NCBI RefSeq assembly: GCF_000686025.1 | Contig: NZ_JMLQ01000001.1 | Location: 434,001 to 498,000 of the forward strand | Source of the DNA: Rhodococcus sp. UNC23MFCrub1.1 | Lineage (GTDB): Bacteria > Actinomycetota > Actinomycetes > Mycobacteriales > Mycobacteriaceae | DNA: 64,000 bases | Direction: 5' to 3' | Shown: positions 52,428-62,878 of the stretch, in pieces | Layout: the number at the start of each line of letters is the position of its first letter | Numbering within the stretch: position 1 is the first letter of the stretch | Made by a program: the position numbers and the translations under genes | The notes under the pieces: generated by a model | Database searches by the model: none | Told to the model about the DNA's origin: nothing | The model's input: only the letters and a program-made list of their open reading frames with translations

Positions 52428-53688
52428 GCGGACGTCCGACACGGACGCCGCCGCCACCCCGCCGAGTCGACGCCTCTCGCGCCGCGCGCTCTTCGGTGGC
52501 GTGGGAGCCGGCGCACTCGCGGTCGGCGCCGGTGCCGCGCTGGGCCGGTCGACCGCACCCGAACCCGCGGTCGCCGACGCGGCCGAGGCCGTGGTGCCGT
52601 TCCGCGGCGTCCACCAGGCGGGCATCGTCACGCCCGCACAGGACCGCATGCACTTCGTCACCTTCGACGTGACGACCACCTCGCGCGACGAGATCGTCGC
52701 GATGCTCACGAAGTGGACGGCGATGGCCGAACGTCTCACCGTCGGCGCCGAGTCGGTGCCCGGTGGCGTGGTAGGCGGCGGACAGTACGAGCCGCCCGGT
52801 GACACCGGCGAGGCCTACGGCCTGATGCCGTCCAACCTCACGCTGACCATCGGCTTCGGCCCGTCGTTCTTCGACAGGTTCGACTTGGGTGACCGCAGAC
52901 CGGCTGCACTGAAGGATCTTCCGCGATTCCCCGGCGACGACCTCGACCCGGCGCGGAGCGGTGGCGACATCGCGGTGCAGGCCTGCGCCGACGATCCGCA
53001 GGTGGCGGTGCACGCCATCCGCAATCTCGCGCGCATCGCGTTCGGCACCGCGTCGGTGCGGTGGTCGCAGCTCGGCTTCGGTCGCACCGCGTCGACGTCG
53101 ACCGCCCAGGCGACACCGCGCAACCTCTTCGGCTTCAAGGACGGCACGAACAACATCAAGGCCGAGGAAGCGGCGACCGTCGACGAGCACGTGTGGGTGA
53201 ACGGCGGCGAGTCCGACTGGATGACGGGCGGCACCTACCTCGTGGCGCGGCGCATCCGGATGAAGATCGAACCGTGGGACCGCGCGGTGCTCGGCGAACA
53301 GGAACGCGTCATCGGTCGGTCCAAGGCCACCGGCGCGCCACTGGGCGGCACGGCCGAGTTCGACACCATCGACCTCGGCTCCCCGACCATCGCGAAGGAC
53401 GCCCACGTACGACTGGCGTCGTCGGAGTCGTTGGGCGGCATCAAGATTCTTCGCCGCGGGTACAACTTCACCGACGGCTCCGACGGCTTCGGTCACCTCG
53501 ACGCGGGGCTCTTCTTCGTCGCTTTCTGCAGCGATCCGCAGACCCAGTTCGTGCCGATGCAGCAAGCTCTCGCGCGACGAGATGCCCTGAACGAGTACAT
53601 CTCCCACGTCGGCTCGGCGGTCTTCGCCTGCCCACCGGGAGTTCCGGAAGGCACCGAGGACTACTGGGGCTCGACGCTCTTCGGCTAG
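52408..53688 (+). CDS. efeB: deferrochelatase/DyP-type peroxidase, Tat-exported
   Basis: 426 residues from GTG 52408, overlapping the efeO end by 20 bases. A Tat signal SRRLSRRALFGGVGAGAL is followed by a DyP domain with GFKDGTNNI (the family GxxDG loop with its catalytic Asp) and the proximal heme region. It oxidises ferrous iron or releases iron from heme at the cell surface. It completes the EfeUOB system. It is convergent with mazG, 4 bases apart. Confidence 0.92.
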   Translation: MSSQAPERTSDTDAAATPPSRRLSRRALFGGVGAGALAVGAGAALGRSTAPEPAVADAAEAVVPFRGVHQAGIVTPAQDRMHFVTFDVTTTSRDEIVAMLTKWTAMAERLTVGAESVPGGVVGGGQYEPPGDTGEAYGLMPSNLTLTIGFGPSFFDRFDLGDRRPAALKDLPRFPGDDLDPARSGGDIAVQACADDPQVAVHAIRNLARIAFGTASVRWSQLGFGRTASTSTAQATPRNLFGFKDGTNNIKAEEAATVDEHVWVNGGESDWMTGGTYLVARRIRMKIEPWDRAVLGEQERVIGRSKATGAPLGGTAEFDTIDLGSPTIAKDAHVRLASSESLGGIKILRRGYNFTDGSDGFGHLDAGLFFVAFCSDPQTQFVPMQQALARRDALNEYISHVGSAVFACPPGVPEGTEDYWGSTLFG

Positions 53689-53692
53689 ACGG

Positions 53693-54700
53693 TCAGCGGT
53701 TCTTCTCGTCCGCCTGCGGCCGATGGTGGGACGCGGCGACGCGTGCGTCGTCCGTCCCCGTCGCCGCGAGCGGTCGGCCGAACATGTCGGTTCCCGGCCA
53801 GTACTTGGACCACGCTCGTGCGTCCATCTCGGCCGATCGGACTCCGTCCATGGCGGCGCCGCGCTCCGCGGCCCGTACGTCGGCCACGAACTCGTTGACG
53901 GTACGGCGCAGCGAGTCCTCGGCGCTGGTGGCGCCGTGATCACCCGAGATGTCGATGCGCACCGAGAGCATGGACTCCGGGACGAAGTCCTGAGGGAGCC
54001 CGGCCTTGACCGCTCGGGTGATGACCTGCTGGGCGAGCGCGAGCGACGGCTGCGCCATGGCGATGCCGTCGAGACACGACGCGCGTACCTTCTCCGCGGC
54101 CTTGCGCTCCTCCCAGGCCTTCTCCTGCGCACCGATGTCGATCGGAGCGCCGGACGTGTCGGCCAGGTGCGGGCTGCGGTGGGTCAACTTGGCCACCAGG
54201 GTGGACGCCACGTCGTCGATGTCGAACGCCTCGGCGCCCGCGTCCTTGGCGATGCGCGCGTGGAAGATGACCTGCAGCAGCAGATCGCCGAGCTCCTCCC
54301 GGATGGAGTCCGCATCGCCGGTCTCGATGGCATCGAGCAGTTCGTAGGTCTCCTCGAGGAGGTACCCGCGCAGCGACTCGTGCGTCTGCTGCGCCTCCCA
54401 TCCGCCGAGTGAGCGCAGTTTGTCGATGACGAAGACGGCCTCGGCGAGGTTGCCGCCGCGGGGTACCGGCACCTCGATGACGTCCTCGCCGCGCGTGATG
54501 CGTTCCTGGACGTCGGGGTTGTCGCGGCTGGTGCTGATGAGCACCTCGGGCTCGTCGTCGCCCGCGGAGGTGAACCCCGTGAGGCGCCAGCGGATGGAGA
54601 CCGGCACCTCTTCGGTGAAGCCCACGGGCTTGTCCAGCAACGTCACGGCCTGCACCGGCACCATGGTGGGCCGCAGGGGATCCAGCAGCAGAATCGTCAT
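53693..54700 (-). CDS. mazG: nucleoside triphosphate pyrophosphohydrolase MazG
   Basis: 335 residues from ATG 54700, which overlaps nothing; the longer frame is spurious. Family motifs: LRSLGGWEAQQTHESLRGYL, the metal-binding EETYELLDAI and EELGDLLLQVIFHARIA. It hydrolyses NTPs, including damaged ones, to NMP and pyrophosphate. A 100-residue N-terminal extension before the domain matches mycobacterial MazG. It lies 7 bases after mfd, like Rv1021 after Rv1020. Confidence 0.92.
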   Translation of the reverse strand: MTILLLDPLRPTMVPVQAVTLLDKPVGFTEEVPVSIRWRLTGFTSAGDDEPEVLISTSRDNPDVQERITRGEDVIEVPVPRGGNLAEAVFVIDKLRSLGGWEAQQTHESLRGYLLEETYELLDAIETGDADSIREELGDLLLQVIFHARIAKDAGAEAFDIDDVASTLVAKLTHRSPHLADTSGAPIDIGAQEKAWEERKAAEKVRASCLDGIAMAQPSLALAQQVITRAVKAGLPQDFVPESMLSVRIDISGDHGATSAEDSLRRTVNEFVADVRAAERGAAMDGVRSAEMDARAWSKYWPGTDMFGRPLAATGTDDARVAASHHRPQADEKNR

Positions 54701-54707
54701 CGCGCGC

Positions 54708-57700
54708 TCACACCCCGATCGGTTGCTCGACTCGTACGGAGCCCGCGGGCTGCCCGTCCATCGCGAGCAGCACGTCGGCGACGAACTGCAGAAGTTCCTC
54801 GTCGCGGACACGGGCCGAACCGACTCCACCACCTGCCACACGCGGAATCGGGATCTGCACCGTGCCGGTGGTCGCCCGATACTGTGCGCTGGGGTAGAGC
54901 CGCTTCAACCGTATCTGCTTGGAGTCGGGTAGGTCCATCGGCGCCAACTTCACCATGGTCCCCGCCATCTGCACGTCCACGATGCCGTAGGAACGGCACA
55001 GGATGCGCAGGACGGCGACGGCCACGAGCCGGGCGACCTCGGCCGGCACCGGCCCGTAGCGGTCGGTCAGCTCGTCGATGACCGCGCGGATCTCGGCGTC
55101 GTTCTGCGCCGCGGCCAGCTTGCGGTACGCCTCGAGTCGGAGCCTGTCGCTGGTGACGTAGTCCGGCGGGATGTGGGCATCGACGGGGAGGTCGATGCGC
55201 ACCTCCTTGGGCGCCTCGTCGGTGGTGACGGGGCGGCCGTCGGCCACGGCGCGGTAGGCCTCCACCGCCTCGCCGACCAGTCGGACGTACAGGTCGAATC
55301 CCACACCGGCGACGTGGCCGGACTGCTCCGCGCCCAGCACGTTGCCAGCGCCGCGGATCTCGAGGTCCTTCATCGCCACCGCCATACCGGCGCCCAGGTC
55401 GGAGTTCTGCGAGATGGTGGCCAACCGGTCGTACGCCGTCTCGGTGAGCGGCTTCTCCGGCGGGTAGAGGAAGTAGGCATAGCCACGGTCCCGGCTGCGA
55501 CCCACACGCCCACGCAACTGGTGGAGCTGGGACAGACCCAACGAATCGGCTCGCTCGACGATCAGCGTGTTCGCATTGGAGATGTCGAGGCCCGTCTCGA
55601 TGATGGTGGTGCAGACCAGGATGTCGAACTCACGCTCCCAGAACCCCTGCACCGTCTTCTCGAGCGCGTCCTCGTTCATCTGACCGTGTGCGACCACGAC
55701 GCGCGCTTCCGGCACCAGCCGTCGGATGTTCGCGGCGGCCTTGTCGATGCTGCTCACGCGGTTGTGAACGTAGAAGACCTGGCCGTCACGGAGCAGCTCA
55801 CGGCGGATCGCCGCCGCCACCTGCTTCTCCTGATAGGCACCGACGTAGGTCAGGACGGGGTGACGCTCCTCGGGCGGCGTCAGGATGGTCGACATCTCGC
55901 GGATGCCCGCCATGCTCATCTCGAGCGTGCGCGGAATCGGTGTCGCCGACATCGTCAGGACGTCGACGTGCGTGCGCAGCGCCTTGATGTGCTCCTTGTG
56001 CTCGACGCCGAAGCGCTGCTCCTCGTCGACGATGACCAGCCCGAGGTCCTTCCACTGCACACCGGTCTGCAGCAATCGGTGCGTGCCCACGACGATGTCC
56101 ACCGTGCCGTCCGCGAGGCCGGCGAACGTCTCCCGCGACTCGGCGGCGTCGGAGAACCGGGACAGCCCCTTGACCGTCACCGGGAAGTTGGCCATCCGCT
56201 CGGTGAAGGTCTGCAGATGCTGCTGGGCCAGCAGGGTGGTGGGAACGAGCACCGCCACCTGCTTGCCGTCCTGGACGGCCTTGAACGCCGCCCGGACGCC
56301 GACCTCGGTCTTGCCGTAACCGACGTCGCCGATGACCACTCGGTCCATCGGGACGGGCTTCTCCATGTCCGCCTTGACCTCGTCGATGACGGTCATCTGG
56401 TCGACGGTCTCGGTGAACGCGAAGGCGTCCTCCATCTCCTTCTGCCACGGGGTGTCCGGCCCGTACGCGTGACCGGGCGCCGCCTGCCGCGCCGCGTAGA
56501 GCTGGACGAGCTCCCCTGCGATCTCGCGGACGGCCTTGCGGGCCTTGCGCTTGGTGTTGGTCCAGTCGGATCCGCCCAGCTTGCTCAGGCTCGGCATCTC
56601 CCCGCCGACGTAGCGGGACAACTGGTCGAGCGACTCCATGGGAACGAAGAGGCGGTCGCCCGGGTGGCCGCGCTTGCTGGGCGCGTACTCGACGACGAGG
56701 TACTCACGGCGTGCCCCGCCGATGGTCCGCTCGACCATCTCGACGAAGCGGCCGATGCCGTGCTGGTCGTGGACCACCATGTCGCCGGCCGTCAACGCGA
56801 GCGGATCGACCTGATTGCGACGCTTGGCGGGCAAGCGTTTGCCGTCGCCGGCCGCCGCGACCCGGTTGCCGGTGAGATCGGCCTCCGTCACCACCACCAG
56901 GCCGGCATCACGCAGGACGAGACCCGAGTGCAACGACCCGCACATCACGCCGACGACGTCGGGGCCGGGCTCGGAACCGGCATCGAGAGGGAGCGCCGGC
57001 ACACCGGCCTCCCGCAGGCGTTCGACCGTGCGCTGCGCCGTTCCCGCGCCCGCGACGACGACGGCCACGCGGCCGCCGGACGCGAGGTGCGCCGTGAACA
57101 TCTGGAAGAGCGTCGCGAGTGCCTCCTCGGAGCCGCGCACGTCCGGGGGCGCGTCGACGTCGAGCACGATCTCCTCGTCACTGCCCGAGGCGAGCGGGCC
57201 CACGGTCCACCACGGCCGACCGGCCGCCTCCGCAGACTCTCGGACCTGCCGCAGCGACCGGTAGGCGGACGCGCTGAGATCGAGGTCGAGGACGGCGCTC
57301 TCGTCCGTCACGCTGCTGGTGTCCAGCGCTGCGGTGTCGAGCGGTGCGGCCGCACCGATGCTCGCGGCCGTCCACGACGCCTCGAGGAACTCCTTGCCGG
57401 TCCGCACCAGATCCGTCGCGCGCGTACGCACCTTCTCCGGATCGCAGACCAGCACGTGCGCGCCGTCGGGCAGCGCGTCGGTCAGCAGTTCGAGGCCGCC
57501 GGCCTTCAGCACCGGCAGCAACGCCTCCATGCCCTCGACCGGAACGCCGGCGGAGATCTTCTCGAGCATCTCCACCAGGATCGGGTCGCCGGTGTTGTCG
57601 GCGGCGAGACGCGCCGCGCGCTCCCGTACGGCCTCGTCGAGAATCATCTCCCGGCACGGCGGCGCGATGACCGTGTCGACCTCCACGTCGGGGATGGAGC

Positions 57701-58397
57701 GCTGGTCCGCGACCGAGAAGGCGCGCAGGTCCGTGACCTCGTCACCCCAGAACTCGACACGGACGGGGTGATCCGCCGTCGGCGAGAACAGATCGAGGAT
57801 GCCGCCGCGCACCGCGAACTCACCGCGTTTGCCGACCATGTCGACACGCGTGTAGGCCAGCTCGACCAGTCGCTTCTGCAACTCCTCGAAGTCGAACTCC
57901 GCCCCCACGCGCAGGCCGACGGGCTCGATCTCGCCCAGTCCACGCGCCATCGGCTGGAGCACCGAGCGCACCGTGGTGACGATGATCTTCAGCGGGACGC
58001 CGTAGTCGGCGTCCTCCGGCCGGGCGAGGCGCCGCAGCACCTCGATACGACGACCGACGGTGTCCGCTCCGGGAGACAGACGCTCGTGCGGCAGCGTCTC
58101 CCAGGACGGGAACTGCGCCACGGCGCCGCCCACCATCTCCGTGAGCTCGGCCGTCAGATCGTCGGCCTCGCGGCCCGTCGCGGTGACGAGCAGGACCGGT
58201 GTGGTGCGGGACATGGCCGCAGCGATGAACGCCCGTGCCGGAGTGGGTGCCACAAGGGTGGCCTCGCGGCGGCCGGACAGATCGACGATCTGCGCCAGCG
58301 ACGCGTCACGCAGTGCGAATTCCAGCAGGCCCGACATCCGGCCCGCACCGTCGTCCGGGGTCTGCGCTGGGGAAACATGGACGGACGGCGAGGACAC
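54708..58397 (-). CDS. mfd: transcription-repair coupling factor
   Basis: 1229 residues, complete. GTG 58397 is chosen for AGGAG upstream; earlier in-frame codons lack support. Order: UvrB-like N-terminus (about 1-350), RNA-polymerase-interacting domain with [14 protein letters not shown], then the RecG-like helicase with Walker [13 protein letters not shown], the DEEQ box [30 protein letters not shown] and [17 protein letters not shown], and a C-terminal regulatory domain. It releases stalled RNA polymerase and recruits UvrA. Confidence 0.96.
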   Translation of the reverse strand: MSSPSVHVSPAQTPDDGAGRMSGLLEFALRDASLAQIVDLSGRREATLVAPTPARAFIAAAMSRTTPVLLVTATGREADDLTAELTEMVGGAVAQFPSWETLPHERLSPGADTVGRRIEVLRRLARPEDADYGVPLKIIVTTVRSVLQPMARGLGEIEPVGLRVGAEFDFEELQKRLVELAYTRVDMVGKRGEFAVRGGILDLFSPTADHPVRVEFWGDEVTDLRAFSVADQRSIPDVEVDTVIAPPCREMILDEAVRERAARLAADNTGDPILVEMLEKISAGVPVEGMEALLPVLKAGGLELLTDALPDGAHVLVCDPEKVRTRATDLVRTGKEFLEASWTAASIGAAAPLDTAALDTSSVTDESAVLDLDLSASAYRSLRQVRESAEAAGRPWWTVGPLASGSDEEIVLDVDAPPDVRGSEEALATLFQMFTAHLASGGRVAVVVAGAGTAQRTVERLREAGVPALPLDAGSEPGPDVVGVMCGSLHSGLVLRDAGLVVVTEADLTGNRVAAAGDGKRLPAKRRNQVDPLALTAGDMVVHDQHGIGRFVEMVERTIGGARREYLVVEYAPSKRGHPGDRLFVPMESLDQLSRYVGGEMPSLSKLGGSDWTNTKRKARKAVREIAGELVQLYAARQAAPGHAYGPDTPWQKEMEDAFAFTETVDQMTVIDEVKADMEKPVPMDRVVIGDVGYGKTEVGVRAAFKAVQDGKQVAVLVPTTLLAQQHLQTFTERMANFPVTVKGLSRFSDAAESRETFAGLADGTVDIVVGTHRLLQTGVQWKDLGLVIVDEEQRFGVEHKEHIKALRTHVDVLTMSATPIPRTLEMSMAGIREMSTILTPPEERHPVLTYVGAYQEKQVAAAIRRELLRDGQVFYVHNRVSSIDKAAANIRRLVPEARVVVAHGQMNEDALEKTVQGFWEREFDILVCTTIIETGLDISNANTLIVERADSLGLSQLHQLRGRVGRSRDRGYAYFLYPPEKPLTETAYDRLATISQNSDLGAGMAVAMKDLEIRGAGNVLGAEQSGHVAGVGFDLYVRLVGEAVEAYRAVADGRPVTTDEAPKEVRIDLPVDAHIPPDYVTSDRLRLEAYRKLAAAQNDAEIRAVIDELTDRYGPVPAEVARLVAVAVLRILCRSYGIVDVQMAGTMVKLAPMDLPDSKQIRLKRLYPSAQYRATTGTVQIPIPRVAGGGVGSARVRDEELLQFVADVLLAMDGQPAGSVRVEQPIGV

Positions 58398-58563
58398 CAG
58401 CAGAACTCCTGACGGAAAGACGACACGATCGTGCACCCGCAACGGCCCGACACCCCTCACGGAGATCGATCGGTCGGCGACGACTCGGTATCGATTCTAG
58501 GAGCAGTCGCCGACAGAAACGACCGTGGGCCGACCGAGGCGACCGCGACGCGGCCGCTCGTCG

Positions 58564-59208
58564 TCAGGCGCCGTAGCGCAGGACCCGGCGGGCGGCGAAC
58601 TCACGGAAGTAGTCGAGCTTGCGACCGGGGACCAGCGACGGGAGCAGGTAGTGCCACAGCCGCTCCATGCGCGCCGACAACTCCTTGGTGCTGTCGGTGG
58701 CCACCGCGACCATGTGGGCGCCGACGATGACCTCCAGGAACAGCATTCCGGTGGTCACGGGGTCGAGGTCGGCCTCGAGGTCGCCCTCGTCGATCGCCCG
58801 ACGCGCCAGGCCGGTGTGGTACTCGGCCCAGCCCTCCATGACGTTCTCACCGGTACCGCGGTAGTCGCCGATCTGATGCTTGAGCCGGAACATCGCGGCG
58901 ACCATCGGATCCGTGATCGCCAGATCGACCGTGATGTACGAGACACCGATCTCGGCCTCGAGAGCGGGGATCCGGCCGTCGTCCAGGGCGCGGCACGCCG
59001 TGGTGAGCCGCCGCACGCCCTCGTCGATGACGGCGCGAGCCAGCTCCTCCTTCGACCCGAAGTGGAAGTAGAGAGCTCCCTTGGTGACCTGCGACTGCGA
59101 AATGATCTCGCTGAGGCTGGCATTGGCGTACCCGAGCCGTAGAAAGACATGGGCGGCCCCCGCGAGCACCGTGTCTCTGGTGATCTCGGCGCGTGCCTGT
59201 CTGACCAT
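58564..59208 (-). CDS. TetR regulator of the gamma-butyrolactone-receptor type
   Basis: 214 residues from ATG 59208 (GAGGCGG upstream); ATG 59235 is an alternative. The N-terminus VRQARAEITRDTVLAGAAHV and the helix-turn-helix ASLSEIISQSQVTKGALYFH, followed by FGSKEELARAVIDEG, match the ScbR/ArpA-like receptors closely. The C-terminal ligand pocket domain is normal length. No lactone synthase gene is near in the window. Orphan pseudo-receptor or quorum sensor is possible. Confidence 0.75.
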   Translation of the reverse strand: MVRQARAEITRDTVLAGAAHVFLRLGYANASLSEIISQSQVTKGALYFHFGSKEELARAVIDEGVRRLTTACRALDDGRIPALEAEIGVSYITVDLAITDPMVAAMFRLKHQIGDYRGTGENVMEGWAEYHTGLARRAIDEGDLEADLDPVTTGMLFLEVIVGAHMVAVATDSTKELSARMERLWHYLLPSLVPGRKLDYFREFAARRVLRYGA

Positions 59209-59370
59209 GCGATCCGCCTCGAAAGTTTGGGGCATTCAATCCGTGAACAACGCGAGAACGGTACCACTGGACCACTACACAGCACGAGCACTCGTCCCGG
59301 AGTCCGAGCGTCGTGTCGTCACGACCGACGAGGTGGCCCACCGTGACCACCTCCGGTGACACTCGCGCTT

Positions 59371-60051
59371 TCAGCTCCCCAACCGGGGATCGGGCTCCAG
59401 ATTCGTGAGCCCGTTCCAGCACAGGTTCACGATGTGCGCGGCCACCACCTCTTTCGAGGGAGACCGTTCGTCCAGCCACCATTGCGCCGTCATCGACACC
59501 ATTCCGACCAATGCCTGGGCGTACAGCTGGGCATTGGCCGGGTCGATGTCGCGGCGGGAGAAGTCACCCGCCAGGATGTGCCCCACCTGGCCGACGGCGT
59601 CGTTCAGCAGGCTCGAGTACGTTCCCTCGGCCGCGGCGACCGGGGAGTCGCGCACGAGGATGCGGAACCCGTCGCTGCGCTCCTCGACGTACGTCAACAG
59701 GGCCAGCGCCACCCGTTCGACCCGGATCCGGGACCGGTTCTCGGTCAGCGACGACGTGATCATGGACAGCAGCGTGGACATCTCGCGGTCCACCACCACG
59801 GCGTAGAGACCCTCCTTGCCGCCGAAGTGCTCGTACACGACCGGCTTGCTCACCTGCGCGCGTTGCGCGATCTCCTCGATGGACGTGGCCTCGTAGCCAC
59901 GCTCGGCGAACAGCGTGCGGCCGATCTCGATCAACTGGGCCCGGCGCGCGGTCCCCGTCATCCGGACACGGGGCGCACGTTCCGGTAGGGCGGCGTCACC
60001 GGGTGCACGCGGCTGATCGGGCTCGCGGGGCGCGTCGGGCGTCGAGGTCAT
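59371..60051 (-). CDS. TetR-family regulator (Rv1019 position)
   Basis: 226 residues from ATG 60051. Helix-turn-helix at about 35-80 ([40 protein letters not shown]), C-terminal helices with [20 protein letters not shown]. It occupies the same place between mfd and glmU as M. tuberculosis Rv1019. The N-terminal 30 residues are Pro-rich and probably disordered. Targets unknown. Confidence 0.85.
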   Translation of the reverse strand: MTSTPDAPREPDQPRAPGDAALPERAPRVRMTGTARRAQLIEIGRTLFAERGYEATSIEEIAQRAQVSKPVVYEHFGGKEGLYAVVVDREMSTLLSMITSSLTENRSRIRVERVALALLTYVEERSDGFRILVRDSPVAAAEGTYSSLLNDAVGQVGHILAGDFSRRDIDPANAQLYAQALVGMVSMTAQWWLDERSPSKEVVAAHIVNLCWNGLTNLEPDPRLGS

Positions 60052-60167
60052 GGAATCACTGTGACACGCGAGCACTGCGCGGCGAGTGAGGCCTGCGGAG
60101 CGTTTTACGGAGCGGGTGCACTCGTGCGAGGATCGACGCGCTCGGCGCACGCCAGCCGAGGCTGTGA

Positions 60168-60238
60168 TCCGCCGTGGTGTAATGGCAGCACCTCTGATTT
60201 TGGTTCAGATAGTTCAGGTTCGAATCCTGGCGGCGGAG
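60168..60238 (+). tRNA. tRNA-Gln(UUG)
   Basis: 71 bases. Acceptor TCCGCCG/CGGCGGA, anticodon stem CTGA/TCAG with loop TTTTGGT (anticodon UUG), T arm CAGG-TTCGAAT-CCTGG region. CCA is not encoded. It lies just upstream of glmU, as in other Mycobacteriales. Confidence 0.92.
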
Positions 60239-60290
60239 CCGTGGCGCCACAGCGGCGGAGCTGCTGTCGTAGGGCGGCGGAGCCGTGGCG
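60229..60290. repeat. 18-bp direct repeat at the tRNA-Gln 3' end
   Basis: GGCGGCGGAGCCGTGGCG occurs exactly at 60229-60246, covering the tRNA 3' end, and again at 60273-60290, with 26 bases between. It could be a decayed attachment site or a duplication of the tRNA end. No integrase is near. Confidence 0.6.
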
Positions 60291-60345
60291 ACGAGTGTGG
60301 CGGGTCCCCCGCCCGGGGCACATCCGAAGTCGGTCGAGGAGATTC

Positions 60346-61824
60346 ATGACGTCGAAGGTCGCTGTAGTCGTGCTCGCCGCGGGGGCGGGAACCCGAATGC
60401 GATCGAAGACTCCGAAGGTTCTGCACGAACTGGCCGGTCGGTCCATGCTCGCGCACGCTCTGCACGCGGCCGACGGAGTGGACCCCGATCACCTCGTCAC
60501 CGTCGTCGGGCACGACCGCGAGAAGGTCTCGGCCGCCGTCGCCGATCTGGCCGAGACGTTGGGTCGCACCATCGACATCGCGGTGCAGGCCGAACAGCAC
60601 GGCACCGGTCACGCGGTGCAGTGCGGCCTCGCGTCGCTGCCCGCCGACTTCGACGGCACCGTGGTGGTCACCGCGGGGGACGTGCCACTGCTCGACGCCC
60701 ACACTCTGCAGGCACTGCTGCACGATCACCACTCCTCCGCGGAGCCCGTCGCGGTGTCGGTGCTCACCTTCGTCCCCGACGACGCGAACGGCTACGGCCG
60801 CATCGTCCGCGACGGGTCCGGCCAGGTCCAGGAGATCGTCGAGCACGCCGACGCGACTCCCGATCAGCTGACCATCACCGAGGTGAACTCGGGTGTCTAC
60901 GCCTTCGACGCGCAGTCGCTGCGGGTGGCTCTCGACTCGCTCGGCACCGACAACGCGCAGCACGAGCTGTACCTGACCGACGTCCTGAAGATCTCGCGCC
61001 GACGCGGCCTGCCGGTGTTCAGCACCCAGCTCACCGACCCGTCGCTGGTGCGCGGTGTGAACGACCGAGTGCAGCTGTCCGAGGTCACCCGCATCCTCAA
61101 CGAGCACATCCTCGCCCGCCACATGCGCGCCGGCGTGACCGTGATCGACCCGTCGTCGACGTGGGTGGACATCGAGGTCGCCGTCGGACGCGACGCCGTG
61201 CTGCACCCCGGCACGCAGTTGCACGGACGCACCGTCATCGGTGAGGACGCGATCATCGGGCCCGACACGACACTCACCGACGTGTCGGTCGGCGAGGGCG
61301 CGACGGTGGTCCGATCGCACGGATCCGACTCGGTGATCGGTGCCGGAGCGACGGTCGGGCCCTTCACCTACCTGCGGCCGAACAGCGACCTCGGCGACCA
61401 CGGCAAGCTCGGCGCCTTCGTGGAGACCAAGAACGCGACCATCGGAGCGCACTCCAAGGTGCCGCACCTGACCTACGTCGGCGACGCCAGCATCGGCGAG
61501 CACTCCAACATCGGTGCGTCCAGCGTCTTCGTCAACTACGACGGCGTCGGCAAGAGCCGGACCGAGATCGGTTCGCACGTGCGCACCGGTTCCGACACCA
61601 TGTTCATCGCGCCGGTGCGCGTGGGCGACGGGGCCTACACGGGCGCCGGAACCGTCCTACGCCATGATGTACCGGCGGGAGCGCTCGCCGTCTCCGGTGG
61701 TCCGCAACGGATCATCGAGGGCTGGGTGCAGAAGAAACGTCCGGGAACGCCGGCGGCAGAGGCCGCCGAACGCGCCCGTTCGACCGAGGAATCACACGTG
61801 CACGAACCGAAGGACGGCGAGTAG
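60346..61824 (+). CDS. glmU: bifunctional UDP-GlcNAc pyrophosphorylase / glucosamine-1-phosphate acetyltransferase
   Basis: 492 residues from ATG 60346 (CGAGGAGATTC upstream); the longer frame crosses the tRNA. N-terminal uridyltransferase with [32 protein letters not shown] and [12 protein letters not shown]-terminal left-handed beta-helix acetyltransferase with [19 protein letters not shown] and [20 protein letters not shown]. It makes UDP-GlcNAc for peptidoglycan. A Pro/Arg-rich C-terminal tail of mycobacterial type follows. prs starts 4 bases later. Confidence 0.96.
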   Translation: MTSKVAVVVLAAGAGTRMRSKTPKVLHELAGRSMLAHALHAADGVDPDHLVTVVGHDREKVSAAVADLAETLGRTIDIAVQAEQHGTGHAVQCGLASLPADFDGTVVVTAGDVPLLDAHTLQALLHDHHSSAEPVAVSVLTFVPDDANGYGRIVRDGSGQVQEIVEHADATPDQLTITEVNSGVYAFDAQSLRVALDSLGTDNAQHELYLTDVLKISRRRGLPVFSTQLTDPSLVRGVNDRVQLSEVTRILNEHILARHMRAGVTVIDPSSTWVDIEVAVGRDAVLHPGTQLHGRTVIGEDAIIGPDTTLTDVSVGEGATVVRSHGSDSVIGAGATVGPFTYLRPNSDLGDHGKLGAFVETKNATIGAHSKVPHLTYVGDASIGEHSNIGASSVFVNYDGVGKSRTEIGSHVRTGSDTMFIAPVRVGDGAYTGAGTVLRHDVPAGALAVSGGPQRIIEGWVQKKRPGTPAAEAAERARSTEESHVHEPKDGE

Positions 61825-61828
61825 AGCA

Positions 61829-62812
61829 GTGACCACAGCCAACTGGATCGACAACCAGAAGAACTTGATGCTCTTCTCCGGTCGCGCTCATCCCGAGCTC
61901 GCCGAGCAGGTGGCGAAGGAACTCGGGATCGAGGTCACCCCGCAGACCGCCCGCGACTTCGCGAACGGCGAGATCTTCGTCCGCTTCGAGGAGTCCGTCC
62001 GCGGCTCCGACGCGTTCGTGCTGCAGAGCCACCCGTTCCCGCTGAACACGTGGCTCATGGAACAGCTCATCATGATCGACGCGCTCAAGCGCGGATCGGC
62101 CAAGCGCATCACCGCGATCCTGCCGTTCTACCCCTACGCCCGCCAGGACAAGAAGCACCGCGGCCGCGAGCCCATCTCTGCACGCCTGGTCGCCGATCTG
62201 CTCAAGACGGCCGGCGCCGACCGCATCATCACGGTCGATCTGCACACCGATCAGATCCAGGGCTTCTTCGACGGCCCGGTCGACCACATGCACGCGCACA
62301 GCCAGCTCGCCGACCACATCCGCGAGGGCTACAACCTCGAGCACATCACCGTGGTCTCCCCCGACTCCGGCCGCGTGCGCGTCGCGGAGAAGTGGGCCGA
62401 CTCGCTCGGCGGGGCGCCGCTGGCGTTCATTCACAAGACACGAGATCCGTTGGTGCCCAACCAGGTCAAGTCGAACCGAGTCGTCGGTGACGTCGAGGGA
62501 CGCACCTGCATCCTGATCGACGACATGATCGACACCGGTGGCACCATCGCCGGCGCGGTGAAGGTGCTCGAGGAGGCCGGCGCGGGCGACGTCGTCATCG
62601 CCGCCACGCACGGCGTGCTGAGCCACCCGGCCGCCGAGCGCCTCGCGTCGTGCGGCGCCAAGGAGGTCGTCGTGACCAACACGCTGCCCATCAGTGACGA
62701 CAAGCTGTTCCCGTCGCTGACCGTGCTCTCCATCGCACCCCTGCTCGGCAAGACCATCCGTGAGGTCTTCGAGAACGGGTCCGTCACCAGCCTGTTCAAC
62801 GGCAACGCCTGA
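61829..62812 (+). CDS. prs: ribose-phosphate pyrophosphokinase
   Basis: 327 residues from GTG 61829. It makes PRPP from ribose 5-phosphate and ATP. Seen: MLFSGRAHPELAEQVAKEL, FANGEIFVRFEESVRGSDAF, YARQDKKHRGREPISARLVA, DLHTDQIQGFFDGPVDHMHA, VVSPDSGRVRVAEKWAD and the PRPP loop ILIDDMIDTGGTIAGAV. It is coupled to glmU in one operon. Confidence 0.96.
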   Translation: MTTANWIDNQKNLMLFSGRAHPELAEQVAKELGIEVTPQTARDFANGEIFVRFEESVRGSDAFVLQSHPFPLNTWLMEQLIMIDALKRGSAKRITAILPFYPYARQDKKHRGREPISARLVADLLKTAGADRIITVDLHTDQIQGFFDGPVDHMHAHSQLADHIREGYNLEHITVVSPDSGRVRVAEKWADSLGGAPLAFIHKTRDPLVPNQVKSNRVVGDVEGRTCILIDDMIDTGGTIAGAVKVLEEAGAGDVVIAATHGVLSHPAAERLASCGAKEVVVTNTLPISDDKLFPSLTVLSIAPLLGKTIREVFENGSVTSLFNGNA

Positions 62813-62830
62813 GAAACGACGTCACCGACC

Positions 62831-62865
62831 GACACTCCCCGCGGACCTCGTCCGCGGGGAGTGTC
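62831..62865. terminator. bidirectional hairpin terminator
   Basis: A perfect 16-bp stem, GACACTCCCCGCGGAC and its complement, around a CTC loop. It lies between the convergent prs and egtD genes and can serve both. Confidence 0.85.
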
Positions 62866-62878
62866 GTCGTCGGGCGCC

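Noticed and set aside
55173-58412. Open frame of 1079 codons on the plus strand across mfd
   Set aside because: It is antisense to mfd, whose protein shows clear helicase motifs; its content is Arg/His/Gly/Val rich without any domain, as expected for an antisense frame in GC-rich DNA.
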